From NCBI GenBank assembly GCA_024278565.1, contig JAJRSY010000244.1, positions 1 to 5,447 on the forward strand: a DNA stretch of 5,447 nucleotides, written 5' to 3'. Source of the stretch: Bacteroidota bacterium. Its GTDB lineage: Bacteria; Bacteroidota; Bacteroidia; Flavobacteriales; Flavobacteriaceae. This document shows, piece after piece, positions 1 through 5,437 of the stretch. A model generated the notes under the pieces. That model ran no database searches. It was not told the origin of the DNA and saw only the letters and a list, made by a program, of their open reading frames with translations. How positions within the stretch are numbered: position 1 is the first letter of the stretch; each line of letters opens with the position of its first letter. The position numbers and the translations under genes are program-made.

Positions 1-179
1 CATAACTTTACCTTGTTTCCATAAAGATTTAGAATCAAAATTACCCTTAGATAGCAAACGAGTGAATTTATCATGGCCAATTACGCCATCTAAAACCCTT
101 GACAGCCCTGTGCAGGTTGTTAATTGGGTTGAACTAATTAATAGTCCATATAAAGCTCTTTCAAGTTATCAACAGCCAT
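1..179 (-). pseudogene. DDE transposase, N-terminal fragment with frameshift, cut by window edge
   Basis: Reading the minus strand from an ATG at 179-177 gives MAVDNLKELYMDY and then a TAA at 140-138. Shifting by one base, so that a TTA codon begins at 141, gives an open frame to the window edge. It begins LISSTQLTTCTGLSRVLDG and continues through a GHDKFTRLLS motif and DSKSLWKQGKVM. Joined, the two pieces read like the start of bacterial DDE transposases of the broad IS4/IS701 type, which carry a TGLSxxLDGxxxHDxxTRxLS N-terminal signature; this family match is from memory. One missing T in the run at about 140-142 explains the break. Only about 59 residues are visible, so the DDE catalytic core lies outside. 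The second frame has no ATG of its own, which favours a true frameshift, though a sequencing error is possible. It is oriented away from the Fe-S gene and ends 63 bp upstream of that gene's start. One end of the insertion sequence should lie within 180-242, but no boundary can be set. Confidence 0.7.
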
Positions 180-191
180 ATCTCTTTTTTA

Positions 192-199
192 CAAATTTA
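192..199 (-). promoter_or_regulatory. possible -7 promoter box of the transposase
   Basis: The minus strand reads TAAATTTG here, an exact match to the Bacteroidota -7 consensus TAnnTTTG, 12 bases upstream of the putative transposase ATG. No TTTG-like -33 element is visible at the usual 19-21 base spacing. In AT-rich DNA the match could be chance. Confidence 0.25.
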
Positions 200-242
200 T
201 GCATTATTTTTGCGTAAGGTCAGTTAATAACATACCACTTTT

Positions 243-1034
243 ATGGAAAGTAATTTGAAAGTACCAACAATGGCCGAACTCTCTGCAGCGGGCCAACAAC
301 CAGAAGTATTGTTCTGGGTAGGCTGTGCGGGTAGTTTTGATGATAGGGCCAAAAAGATAACCAAGGCTTTTGTGAAGATACTTAACAAGGCCAAGGTTTC
401 CTTTGCGGTCTTGGGCACAGAAGAAAGTTGTACAGGTGATCCTGCAAAACGAGCTGGAAACGAGTTTCTTTTTCAAATGCAGGCGGTCACCAATATAGAG
501 GTCATGAACGGTTATGGCATTAAAAAGGTGGTTACGGCCTGCCCACATTGTTTTAATACGCTGAAAAATGAATACCCGGGCCTTGGTGGCACCTATGAGG
601 TGGTGCACCACACCCAGTTTTTAAAACAACTCTTGGAAGAGGGAAGAATAACCATGGAAGGTGGACAGTTCAAAGGCAAACGTATTACATTTCACGACCC
701 TTGTTATTTAGGCAGGGCCAATGGGGTGTACGAAGCCCCAAGAGAGCTGATCAGAAAGTTGGATGCCGAGTTGGTCGAAATGAAGAACTGTAAGAAAAAC
801 GGACTTTGCTGTGGGGCGGGAGGTGCCCAAATGTTCAAAGAACCCGAGAAAGGTGATAAGGATATCAATGTAGAACGTACCGAACAGGCCTTGGAAACAA
901 AACCTGAAATTATCGCGGCCGGCTGCCCCTTTTGCCATACCATGATGACCGATGGTATCAAGAGCAAAGAAAAAGAAGCTTCTGTAGCGGTAATGGATAT
1001 TGCAGAATTGATCGCTACCGCTGAAGATCTTTAA
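243..1034 (+). CDS. (Fe-S)-binding protein with two CCG domains (HdrB / FadF C-terminal-like)
   Basis: This 263-residue soluble protein has two cysteine-rich CCG-type domains and no signal peptide or membrane segment. Domain 1 has C28 (WVGCAG), S62-C63 (ESCTGDP) and C100-x2-C103 (CPHC). Domain 2 has C154 (HDPCYLG), C189-C190 (LCCGAGG) and C228-x2-C231 (CPFC). Domain 2 is a complete CX34CCX37CXXC motif, the type that binds a noncubane [4Fe-4S] cluster in HdrB. In domain 1 the first cysteine of the doublet is serine. The ESCTGDPAKRAGNEFLFQ stretch resembles the C-terminal half of FadF/EMO-type oxidoreductases, which pass electrons from electron-transfer flavoprotein to menaquinone. In other Flavobacteriaceae this gene normally follows a membrane 4Fe-4S dicluster/heme protein, and the pair would equal a split FadF (recalled and inferred). 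Here that neighbour is absent and a transposase fragment lies upstream. The ATG at 243 fits the family N-terminus; its leader is AT-rich with no Shine-Dalgarno. Exact substrate is unknown. Confidence 0.93.
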   Translation: MESNLKVPTMAELSAAGQQPEVLFWVGCAGSFDDRAKKITKAFVKILNKAKVSFAVLGTEESCTGDPAKRAGNEFLFQMQAVTNIEVMNGYGIKKVVTACPHCFNTLKNEYPGLGGTYEVVHHTQFLKQLLEEGRITMEGGQFKGKRITFHDPCYLGRANGVYEAPRELIRKLDAELVEMKNCKKNGLCCGAGGAQMFKEPEKGDKDINVERTEQALETKPEIIAAGCPFCHTMMTDGIKSKEKEASVAVMDIAELIATAEDL

Positions 1035-1290
1035 CAATGCCTATGTGTGAAACGGCAAGATATAATTCATATCAAGATGGAGGGAATGGATAAATGGATG
1101 TTAGACATTGGACCTAAACCCCTAAACCCATTTTCATGTAAAAAGTTTAGAAGTTGGTGGTCTGGACGTTTATGGGATGGTACTCCTAAACTATGTAGAA
1201 AAACACTGTGCAAAACAGCTATTAATGCGAATCAAGGGTTGAAAGTTGCCTAGGTTCCTGTTCGGACTGCTTTTTATAACCTCTTCCCCC

Positions 1291-1313
1291 CCCGCCTGAC
1301 CGGACGGGCACGG
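1291..1313. repeat. degenerate copy of GC-rich GCCTG/CGGGC intergenic repeat
   Basis: The sequence CCCGCCTGACCGGACGGGCA and the three bases after it form a weak dyad: GCCTG (1295-1299 region) can pair with CGGGC (1305-1309) across a short loop, including one G-T pair. It resembles the cleaner copies at 5051-5073 and 5349-5371. It follows a run of eight C. Repeats of this kind are common between genes in Flavobacteriaceae genomes (from memory); their function is not known. Confidence 0.5.
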
Positions 1314-1377
1314 AAAGTTTTCGTCGTTATGGAGGCAGCGGCCAATTCAAACGCACAATGTCCTTTGGTGTCGATTA

Positions 1378-1429
1378 CCACGGGCTTTAGCCCATGGGGA
1401 ACAGATACGTACAGATTGGCTTTAGCCAA
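1378..1429. repeat. paired hairpins sharing GGCTTTAGCC (REP/BIME-like element)
   Basis: Hairpin 1 (1378-1397) is CCACGGGC-TTTA-GCCCATGG: eight positions with one C/A mismatch and a TTTA loop. Hairpin 2 (1416-1429) is TTGGC-TTTA-GCCAA: a perfect 5-bp stem with the same TTTA loop. Both carry GGCTTTAGCC and are separated by 18 bases. Two similar small hairpins in fixed proximity are typical of REP/BIME elements mobilised by REP-associated tyrosine (Y1) transposases. That assignment is inferred, as no such transposase lies in the window. CGTCGTT at 1322-1328 and its complement AACGACG at 1445-1451 flank the pair and may mark a larger unit, but seven bases could be chance. A 44-codon open frame (1329-1463) runs through the element; I take it to be incidental. 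Confidence 0.6.
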
Positions 1430-1510
1430 ATTAAATAGACTGAAAACGACGTTTAACCCTTGATTGGCATTATAAATTAGAACATAGCCAAACTTTAAAA
1501 TCGAAATGGT

Positions 1511-1993
1511 ATGCTTGTAAAATTCAAAGATTTGCCAAAAACCTCAAAGATCTGGATCTACCAGTGCAACCGGGGATTCAATGAAGGGGAATTAAAAGAA
1601 ATCGAAGGCGAATTGGATAATTTCATTAAAGATTGGACAGCCCATGGCAGTGATTTAATAGCTGGCTATGAGATTCGCTACAATCGGTTTATTGTACTGG
1701 CTTTGGATCAAACACAAACTTCAGTTTCAGGTTGTTCTATCGATGCCTCGGTACATTTTATGCAACAGTTGGAAAAAAAGTACAATGTGATGCTATTGGA
1801 TAAGATGAACGTATCGTACAAACAAGGAGATTATGTAGCCTATAAATCCCTTATTGATTTCAAGAAAATGGTCAAGCAAAAGGCTGTTTCCAAAAAGACG
1901 ATCGTCTTTAATAACCTGGTTGCCAATAAGGGCGAATATCTGGAACATTGGGAGGTGCCCGCCTCAGAAAGTTGGCATAACCGTTTTATGTGA
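1511..1993 (+). CDS. conserved flavobacterial protein of unknown function (often labelled 'ABC transporter ATPase')
   Basis: The product is 160 residues, soluble, with no signal peptide or membrane segment. I recognise it as a family conserved across Flavobacteriaceae and often annotated 'ABC transporter ATPase'. Nothing supports that name: there is no Walker A (GxxxxGKS/T), no LSGGQ signature and no Walker B in an ATPase context, and it is much too short for an ABC ATPase domain. Strongly patterned segments that look conserved are WTAHGSD (residues 42-48), the stretch around GCSIDAS (74-80), LDKMNV (96-101), IVFNNLV (131-137) and a C-terminal WEVPASESWHNRF (147-159). Two cysteines are present (C19, C75). 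The alternating hydrophobic stretch FIVLALD and the QLEKKYNV helix suggest a compact alpha/beta fold, but this is a guess. The start at 1511 is chosen because an ATG five bases upstream meets a stop within five codons. It lies 476 bp after the Fe-S gene and 108 bp before the GH3 fusion. Function unknown. Confidence 0.9.
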   Translation: MLVKFKDLPKTSKIWIYQCNRGFNEGELKEIEGELDNFIKDWTAHGSDLIAGYEIRYNRFIVLALDQTQTSVSGCSIDASVHFMQQLEKKYNVMLLDKMNVSYKQGDYVAYKSLIDFKKMVKQKAVSKKTIVFNNLVANKGEYLEHWEVPASESWHNRFM

Positions 1994-2101
1994 GCTTTAG
2001 CGTATTTTGCGTAGAGGTCGATCGGTGGTCTCATTTTTGATAGATTCGATAAAATGCAATAATCAAGAGTGTTTTCAGTTATTTCCTTAGACAGATTTTA
2101 T

Positions 2102-5014
2102 ATGCGTTTTTTTAGAGTCCTCTTTTTCTTTTTTCTACTTGTTTTCTGTGCCAATGCTCAGGATAACCCTTTGATAGTGAACGATAGCACGGCCCAAAAA
2201 ATATGGGTCGATTCGAAGTACGAGGCAATGTCCTTAGATGAAAAATTGGGCCAGTTGTTCATGGTGAGTGTGGCTTCCGATCAGGGTAAGGCCGTTACCG
2301 ACAAAATCAAATCACTCATAAAATCACAGCAGATAGGGGGGGTTATATTTTTAACGGGAAGTCCGGTACGACAAGCAAAACTAACAAACGTTTTTCAAAA
2401 GGCATCAAAGATCCCCCTTTTGATAGGCTTAGATGCCGAATGGGGACTTTCGATGCGGTTGGATTCTACCTATGCTTTTCCGTACAACATGACCTTGGGG
2501 GCGATAAAAGACAATGCCATTGTTGAAAAGGTAGGGGAGCGGATAGGAAAACATGCCAAGCGTTTGGGTGTTCATATCAATTTCGCACCCGTTGTGGATA
2601 TCAATACCAATCCGAAGAATCCAATTATTGGAAGCCGCTCTTTTGGCGAGGACAGAGATAATGTCACCCAAAAAGGCATTGCCTTTATAAGAGGTATGGA
2701 ACGTGCAGGGGTGCTATCAAGCGGGAAACATTTTCCCGGTCATGGTGATACGTCAACAGACTCGCACCACGCCCTGCCGATCATCGATTTTAAGAAGGAA
2801 CGGTTGGATAGTATTGAGCTTTATCCATATAAAAAATTAATAAAAAACGGGTTGACCAGTATCATGGTGGCCCATTTAGAGGTGCCGGGCCTAGAACTTA
2901 AAAAGGGCTTGCCATCTTCTTTGTCAGAGCAGATTATTTCTGGTATTTTAAAAGAAAAACTAGGTTTCAAAGGGTTGGTGTTTACCGATGCTTTGAATAT
3001 GAAGGGGGTTTCCAATAGCGGAAAAAACGGAAAAGTAGAACTTAATGCCTTTTTAGCGGGCAATGACATGTTACTTATGCCCACCGAAGTTGAATTGGCA
3101 AAGGTGAGACTTTCGAAGGCCTATGAAAAGGGCAAGATCAGTGAAGAGCGTCTTTCCAGTTCGGTAAAAAAGATACTCATGGCCAAATACAAGGTGGGTC
3201 TGCACAAATACAGGCCGGTAGAGATCAACAATCTTTATGAAGACCTAAACTCATTGGATGATGATCTGGTATACGAAGAAGCCATCGAAAACGCGATTAC
3301 CGTGGTCAAGAACAACTTTTACCTCATGGGCATAAAAAAGTTGGAAAATAAAAAGATAGCCTATGTTAAATTTGGTGATGCCAATAGCGAACCATTTATC
3401 AACGAGTTGAACAAATACGCCAATGTCACCCAAATCAACGGGAAGGATATAGGAACGCTAAAGAAAAAATTGAATGATTATAATTTGGTGATTGTTGGTC
3501 ATCACAAGAGCAATGATAGCCCTTGGAAGCCTTATACCTTTTCAAAGAAAGAGGTTCAATGGTTACATGAGATTTCAAAGGAGCGAAGCTCAAACCTAAT
3601 TCTTGCTGTCTTTGCAAAGCCGTATGCCTTATTGGATGTGAATTCGTTTAAGAGCATTGATGGGGTAGTAGTGGCTTACCAGAACAGTAAGTTGGCCCAA
3701 GAAAAAGCTGCACAACTTATTTTTGGGGCCATTCCCGCAAAAGGAGTTTTACCCATAACCATTGGTTCAGAATTTCCGGTACATACCACTGTTCGGTTAA
3801 AATCTTTATTGCGTTTGGGGTACAGTTATCCTGAAAGGGTGGGTATGAGCTCTTCTAAATTGGCGGAAGTGGATCGGTTGGTACAAGATGGTCTCGATTC
3901 GTTGATGTACCCGGGTGCCCAAGTATTGATTGCCCGTAAAGGAAAAGTGATCTATAATAAAGGCTTCGGCGGACCTACCTATGATTCTGAAGAAAAAATA
4001 ACCCCGGACCATATTTATGATCTGGCCTCCATTACCAAAATATTGGGTACGCTGCCTATAATAATGAAGATGGAGGAAGAGGGCAAAATTGCTTTGAACA
4101 ATACTTTTGAAGAACTCATACCCGCTTATGCCGATTCTGATCTGAAAAACGTCACCGTACTGAAAGCCTTATCCCACTATGGTAGATTACCCGCTTGGAT
4201 CGCTTTTTATATCAGTACTTTGGATGCAAAAAGAAAACCATCTGACGAGTTCTATAGAAACAAGCCCATAGATGGATTTTCAATTAAAGTAACCGACAAC
4301 CTTTTTCTGGCAGATGCCTACAAAGATTCAATCTATGATCGTATAGGTAGACAAAGCTTAAAATCAAATCGTTATAGATACAGTGACGTGGCTTATTTTG
4401 TGTTAAAAAAGTATATTGAAGAAACAAAAAAATCCCGTTTGGATCAATTGGCAGATGATTTTTTGTACAAGCCCCTAGGTGCCGTAAGTACGAGTTATAA
4501 CCCTTTAGAGAAATTTCCGAAAAGCAGGATCGTACCCTCTGAGATAGATAAATATTACAGACATCAGACCGTACAAGGTTATGTTCACGACATGGGTGCC
4601 GCCATGCAAGGTGGGGTTGGTGGTCACGCGGGTCTTTTCAGCAATGCCAATGACGTGGCAAAAATCATGCAAATGTACCTTCAGAACGGCACCTACGGGG
4701 GTACCCGATTTTTGGATGGAAGAACCATTAAAAAATTCAACACCTGTTATTTTTGCGATAAAAAAATTAGAAGGGGGGTGGGTTTTGACAAGCCCCAGCT
4801 GAAAGACAAGGGCCCCACTTGTGGCTGTGTCTCACGAAAAAGTTTTGGTCATAGTGGCTTTACCGGCACCTATACTTGGGCTGATCCCGATAATGAGATC
4901 GTCTATGTGTTTTTGTCAAATAGAACCTACCCATCGGCTTCGAATCGGTTATTGGTGAAATCAGGGTTGAGAACACGGATCCAGCGAGCTATTTATGATG
5001 CGATAATTGAATAA
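2102..5014 (+). CDS. exported GH3 beta-N-acetylglucosaminidase (NagZ-type) fused to beta-lactamase-like serine hydrolase
   Basis: From the ATG at 2102 the product has 970 residues. Residues 1-19 (MRFFRVLFFFFLLVFCANA) form a signal peptide, probably cut by signal peptidase I before QDNPL; phenylalanine before the cysteine makes a lipobox unlikely. A GTG 33 bases upstream (2069) is in frame but would bury the signal behind polar residues. Residues about 40-360 are a GH3 N-terminal barrel with the NagZ motif KHFPGHGDTSTDSH (209-222), which supplies the Asp220-His222 acid/base dyad, and nucleophile Asp296 in VFTDALNM. Residues about 395-560 resemble the GH3 C-terminal domain. Residues about 582-965 are a class C beta-lactamase/PBP-like hydrolase: SITK (Ser643, Lys646), YSD (760-762) and HSG (917-919) fit its three active-site motifs. 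NagZ enzymes release GlcNAc from peptidoglycan fragments; the hydrolase may cut a stem peptide or ester (inferred). Both active sites look intact. The only cysteines of the mature chain are 882, 885, 907 and 909. bshA usually follows in this family. Confidence 0.93.
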   Translation: MRFFRVLFFFFLLVFCANAQDNPLIVNDSTAQKIWVDSKYEAMSLDEKLGQLFMVSVASDQGKAVTDKIKSLIKSQQIGGVIFLTGSPVRQAKLTNVFQKASKIPLLIGLDAEWGLSMRLDSTYAFPYNMTLGAIKDNAIVEKVGERIGKHAKRLGVHINFAPVVDINTNPKNPIIGSRSFGEDRDNVTQKGIAFIRGMERAGVLSSGKHFPGHGDTSTDSHHALPIIDFKKERLDSIELYPYKKLIKNGLTSIMVAHLEVPGLELKKGLPSSLSEQIISGILKEKLGFKGLVFTDALNMKGVSNSGKNGKVELNAFLAGNDMLLMPTEVELAKVRLSKAYEKGKISEERLSSSVKKILMAKYKVGLHKYRPVEINNLYEDLNSLDDDLVYEEAIENAITVVKNNFYLMGIKKLENKKIAYVKFGDANSEPFINELNKYANVTQINGKDIGTLKKKLNDYNLVIVGHHKSNDSPWKPYTFSKKEVQWLHEISKERSSNLILAVFAKPYALLDVNSFKSIDGVVVAYQNSKLAQEKAAQLIFGAIPAKGVLPITIGSEFPVHTTVRLKSLLRLGYSYPERVGMSSSKLAEVDRLVQDGLDSLMYPGAQVLIARKGKVIYNKGFGGPTYDSEEKITPDHIYDLASITKILGTLPIIMKMEEEGKIALNNTFEELIPAYADSDLKNVTVLKALSHYGRLPAWIAFYISTLDAKRKPSDEFYRNKPIDGFSIKVTDNLFLADAYKDSIYDRIGRQSLKSNRYRYSDVAYFVLKKYIEETKKSRLDQLADDFLYKPLGAVSTSYNPLEKFPKSRIVPSEIDKYYRHQTVQGYVHDMGAAMQGGVGGHAGLFSNANDVAKIMQMYLQNGTYGGTRFLDGRTIKKFNTCYFCDKKIRRGVGFDKPQLKDKGPTCGCVSRKSFGHSGFTGTYTWADPDNEIVYVFLSNRTYPSASNRLLVKSGLRTRIQRAIYDAIIE

Positions 5015-5031
5015 AATTACAATTTCCAAAA

Positions 5032-5110
5032 TTCAAATTCAAATTCAAACCTGCCTGCCCTGCCTACGGCAGGTAAACTGTGAGGCATGGTTCAAATTCA
5101 AAATTCCAAA
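5032..5110. repeat. TTCAAA hexamer repeats split by a GC-rich hairpin
   Basis: TTCAAA occurs three times in tandem at 5032-5049 and twice at 5091-5102, with related TTCCAAA at 5024-5030 and 5104-5110. Between the two blocks lies a GC-rich segment (5051-5090) holding the perfect hairpin CCTGCC-TAC-GGCAGG (5059-5073). The layout looks like a GC-rich repeat inserted into, or carried with, an AT-rich microsatellite. The hairpin has no following T-run, so it is not a classical terminator of the GH3 gene, whose stop is 44 bases before it. Confidence 0.7.
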
Positions 5111-5128
5111 CACCAGATCTTTAAATTC

Positions 5129-5299
5129 CACCAGTGTTAAGTTAAGTATGAAATGGCGGTTAAGGCGAAATTATTTTTTGAATTTTATGAAATGAAAAAA
5201 AAATGGGCATAGCCGAGTTATGTGATTTTTTTTTCATGAAATAAAAACGAAAAAGAATGAGTCTTGGGGCGTCTTTTTATGCTTAACTTAACACTGGTG
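5129..5299. mobile_element. MITE-like element with 18-bp perfect terminal inverted repeats
   Basis: CACCAGTGTTAAGTTAAG at 5129-5146 is the exact reverse complement of 5282-5299, giving a 171-bp unit. Pairing continues imperfectly inward, with 8 of the next 12 positions matching, so each arm is about 30 bp (5129-5158 and 5270-5299). The interior has no real gene. A 19-codon frame at 5153-5212 (MAVKAKLFFEFYEMKKKWA) begins just inside the left arm, and a short frame ends at a TAA in the right arm, as the two ends of a gutted transposase gene might; this is speculation. No clear target-site duplication flanks the arms. Short length, terminal inverted repeats and intergenic position fit a non-autonomous miniature element, but family membership cannot be named. 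Confidence 0.65.
5183..5246. repeat. long A/T-rich hairpin at the centre of the MITE-like element
   Basis: TGAAAAAAAAAT (5193-5204) pairs perfectly with ATTTTTTTTTCA (5225-5236). The stem resumes after a symmetrical 4x4 internal loop with TTTTAT (5183-5188) and ATAAAA (5241-5246). The 20-nt apical segment contains a smaller hairpin, CATAGC-CGA-GTTATG (5208-5222), with one G-T pair. The small hairpin is followed by nine T on both strands, so it could act weakly as a bidirectional terminator, but its stem is short and A/T-rich. Confidence 0.6.
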
Positions 5300-5348
5300 T
5301 TGTCTGATTTCTATGTATACTCCTGCCACTTTAAAACCCGAAATTTCC

Positions 5349-5371
5349 GCCTGCCTCGCCGGCAGGCAGGC
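5349..5371. repeat. GC-rich GCCTGCC/GGCAGGC hairpin repeat
   Basis: GCCTGCCT (5349-5356) is the exact complement of AGGCAGGC (5364-5371), an 8-bp stem around CGCCGGC. An alternative register pairs GCCTGCC with GGCAGGC at 5361-5367. It belongs to the same family as the copy at 5051-5073 and the degenerate copy at 1291-1313. The sequence TTGCTCTTTTTCC follows, so it could end transcription coming from the left, but the T-run is interrupted and 4-11 bases away. Confidence 0.65.
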
Positions 5372-5383
5372 TTGCTCTTTTTC

Positions 5384-5395
5384 CGCCGATCGGCG
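5384..5395. repeat. 12-bp perfect palindrome CGCCGATCGGCG
   Basis: The 12 bases read identically on both strands. The site lies two bases before the larger palindrome at 5398-5437, which also contains a GCCGAT word (5425-5430). It may be part of one composite repeat or an independent protein-binding site; the sequence does not decide. Confidence 0.5.
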
Positions 5396-5397
5396 TT

Positions 5398-5437
5398 AAA
5401 ATTTATAGCCATAGCTATGGCTATGCCGATAAATTTT
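5398..5437. repeat. 40-nt near-perfect palindrome
   Basis: Two 18-base arms (5398-5415 and 5420-5437) match at 16 positions as reverse complements around the loop TATG. Nested inside is a perfect 20-bp palindrome, ATAGCCATAGCTATGGCTAT (5405-5424). The word GGCATAGCC recurs on the minus strand here (5427-5419) and on the plus strand in the centre of the MITE-like element (5206-5214). There is no T-run fitting a terminator beyond the arm itself. It looks like a dispersed repeat or hairpin element near the end of the intergenic region. Confidence 0.6.

Larger units (their letters stand above)
1035..1510. other. 476-bp region without a convincing gene
   Basis: The first two thirds show no recognised gene. 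A GTG-initiated open frame at 1047-1253 (68 codons) has four Trp and three Cys, no family I recognise and no start signal. A minus-strand frame across the same bases is also open for some 50 codons, so neither is favoured. CCTAAACC occurs twice in tandem at 1113-1128. A run of eight C lies at 1286-1293. The last third holds a GC-rich dyad and a pair of hairpins, listed separately. No factor-independent terminator is evident after the Fe-S gene. No confident TTTG/TAnnTTTG promoter was found before the gene at 1511. Confidence 0.7.

Noticed and set aside
207..243. Possible outward promoter from the insertion sequence into the Fe-S gene (TTTTTG at 207-212, TA-rich box at 233-240)
   Set aside because: Spacing is right for a Bacteroidota promoter, but TACCACTT matches TAnnTTTG poorly.
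1113..1128. Two tandem CCTAAACC units resembling telomere-like or array repeats
   Set aside because: Only two copies; no array and no spacers, so neither a CRISPR nor a meaningful satellite.
1047..1253. 68-codon GTG-started open frame after the Fe-S gene
   Set aside because: Composition rich in Trp and Cys, no recognised family, no start signal, and the opposite strand is equally open; I cannot support it as a gene.
1329..1463. 44-codon ATG open frame through the paired hairpins
   Set aside because: It is made almost entirely of repeat sequence, so openness is better explained by the element than by coding.
2102..2160. Lipoprotein signal on the GH3 fusion (Cys at residue 16)
   Set aside because: LVFC is not a lipobox, since Phe sits before the Cys, and ANA before QD is a good signal peptidase I site.
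4581..4802. 73-codon open frame inside the GH3 fusion gene
   Set aside because: It is a shifted-frame shadow of the serine hydrolase domain, which is clearly coding in its own frame.
5059..5082. Terminator of the GH3 gene at the CCTGCC-TAC-GGCAGG hairpin
   Set aside because: No T-run follows the stem, and the same hairpin recurs elsewhere as a dispersed repeat.
5007..5195. 62-codon open frame overlapping the end of the GH3 gene
   Set aside because: It covers only hexamer repeats, the GC-rich hairpin and the left arm of the MITE-like element; no protein-like signal.
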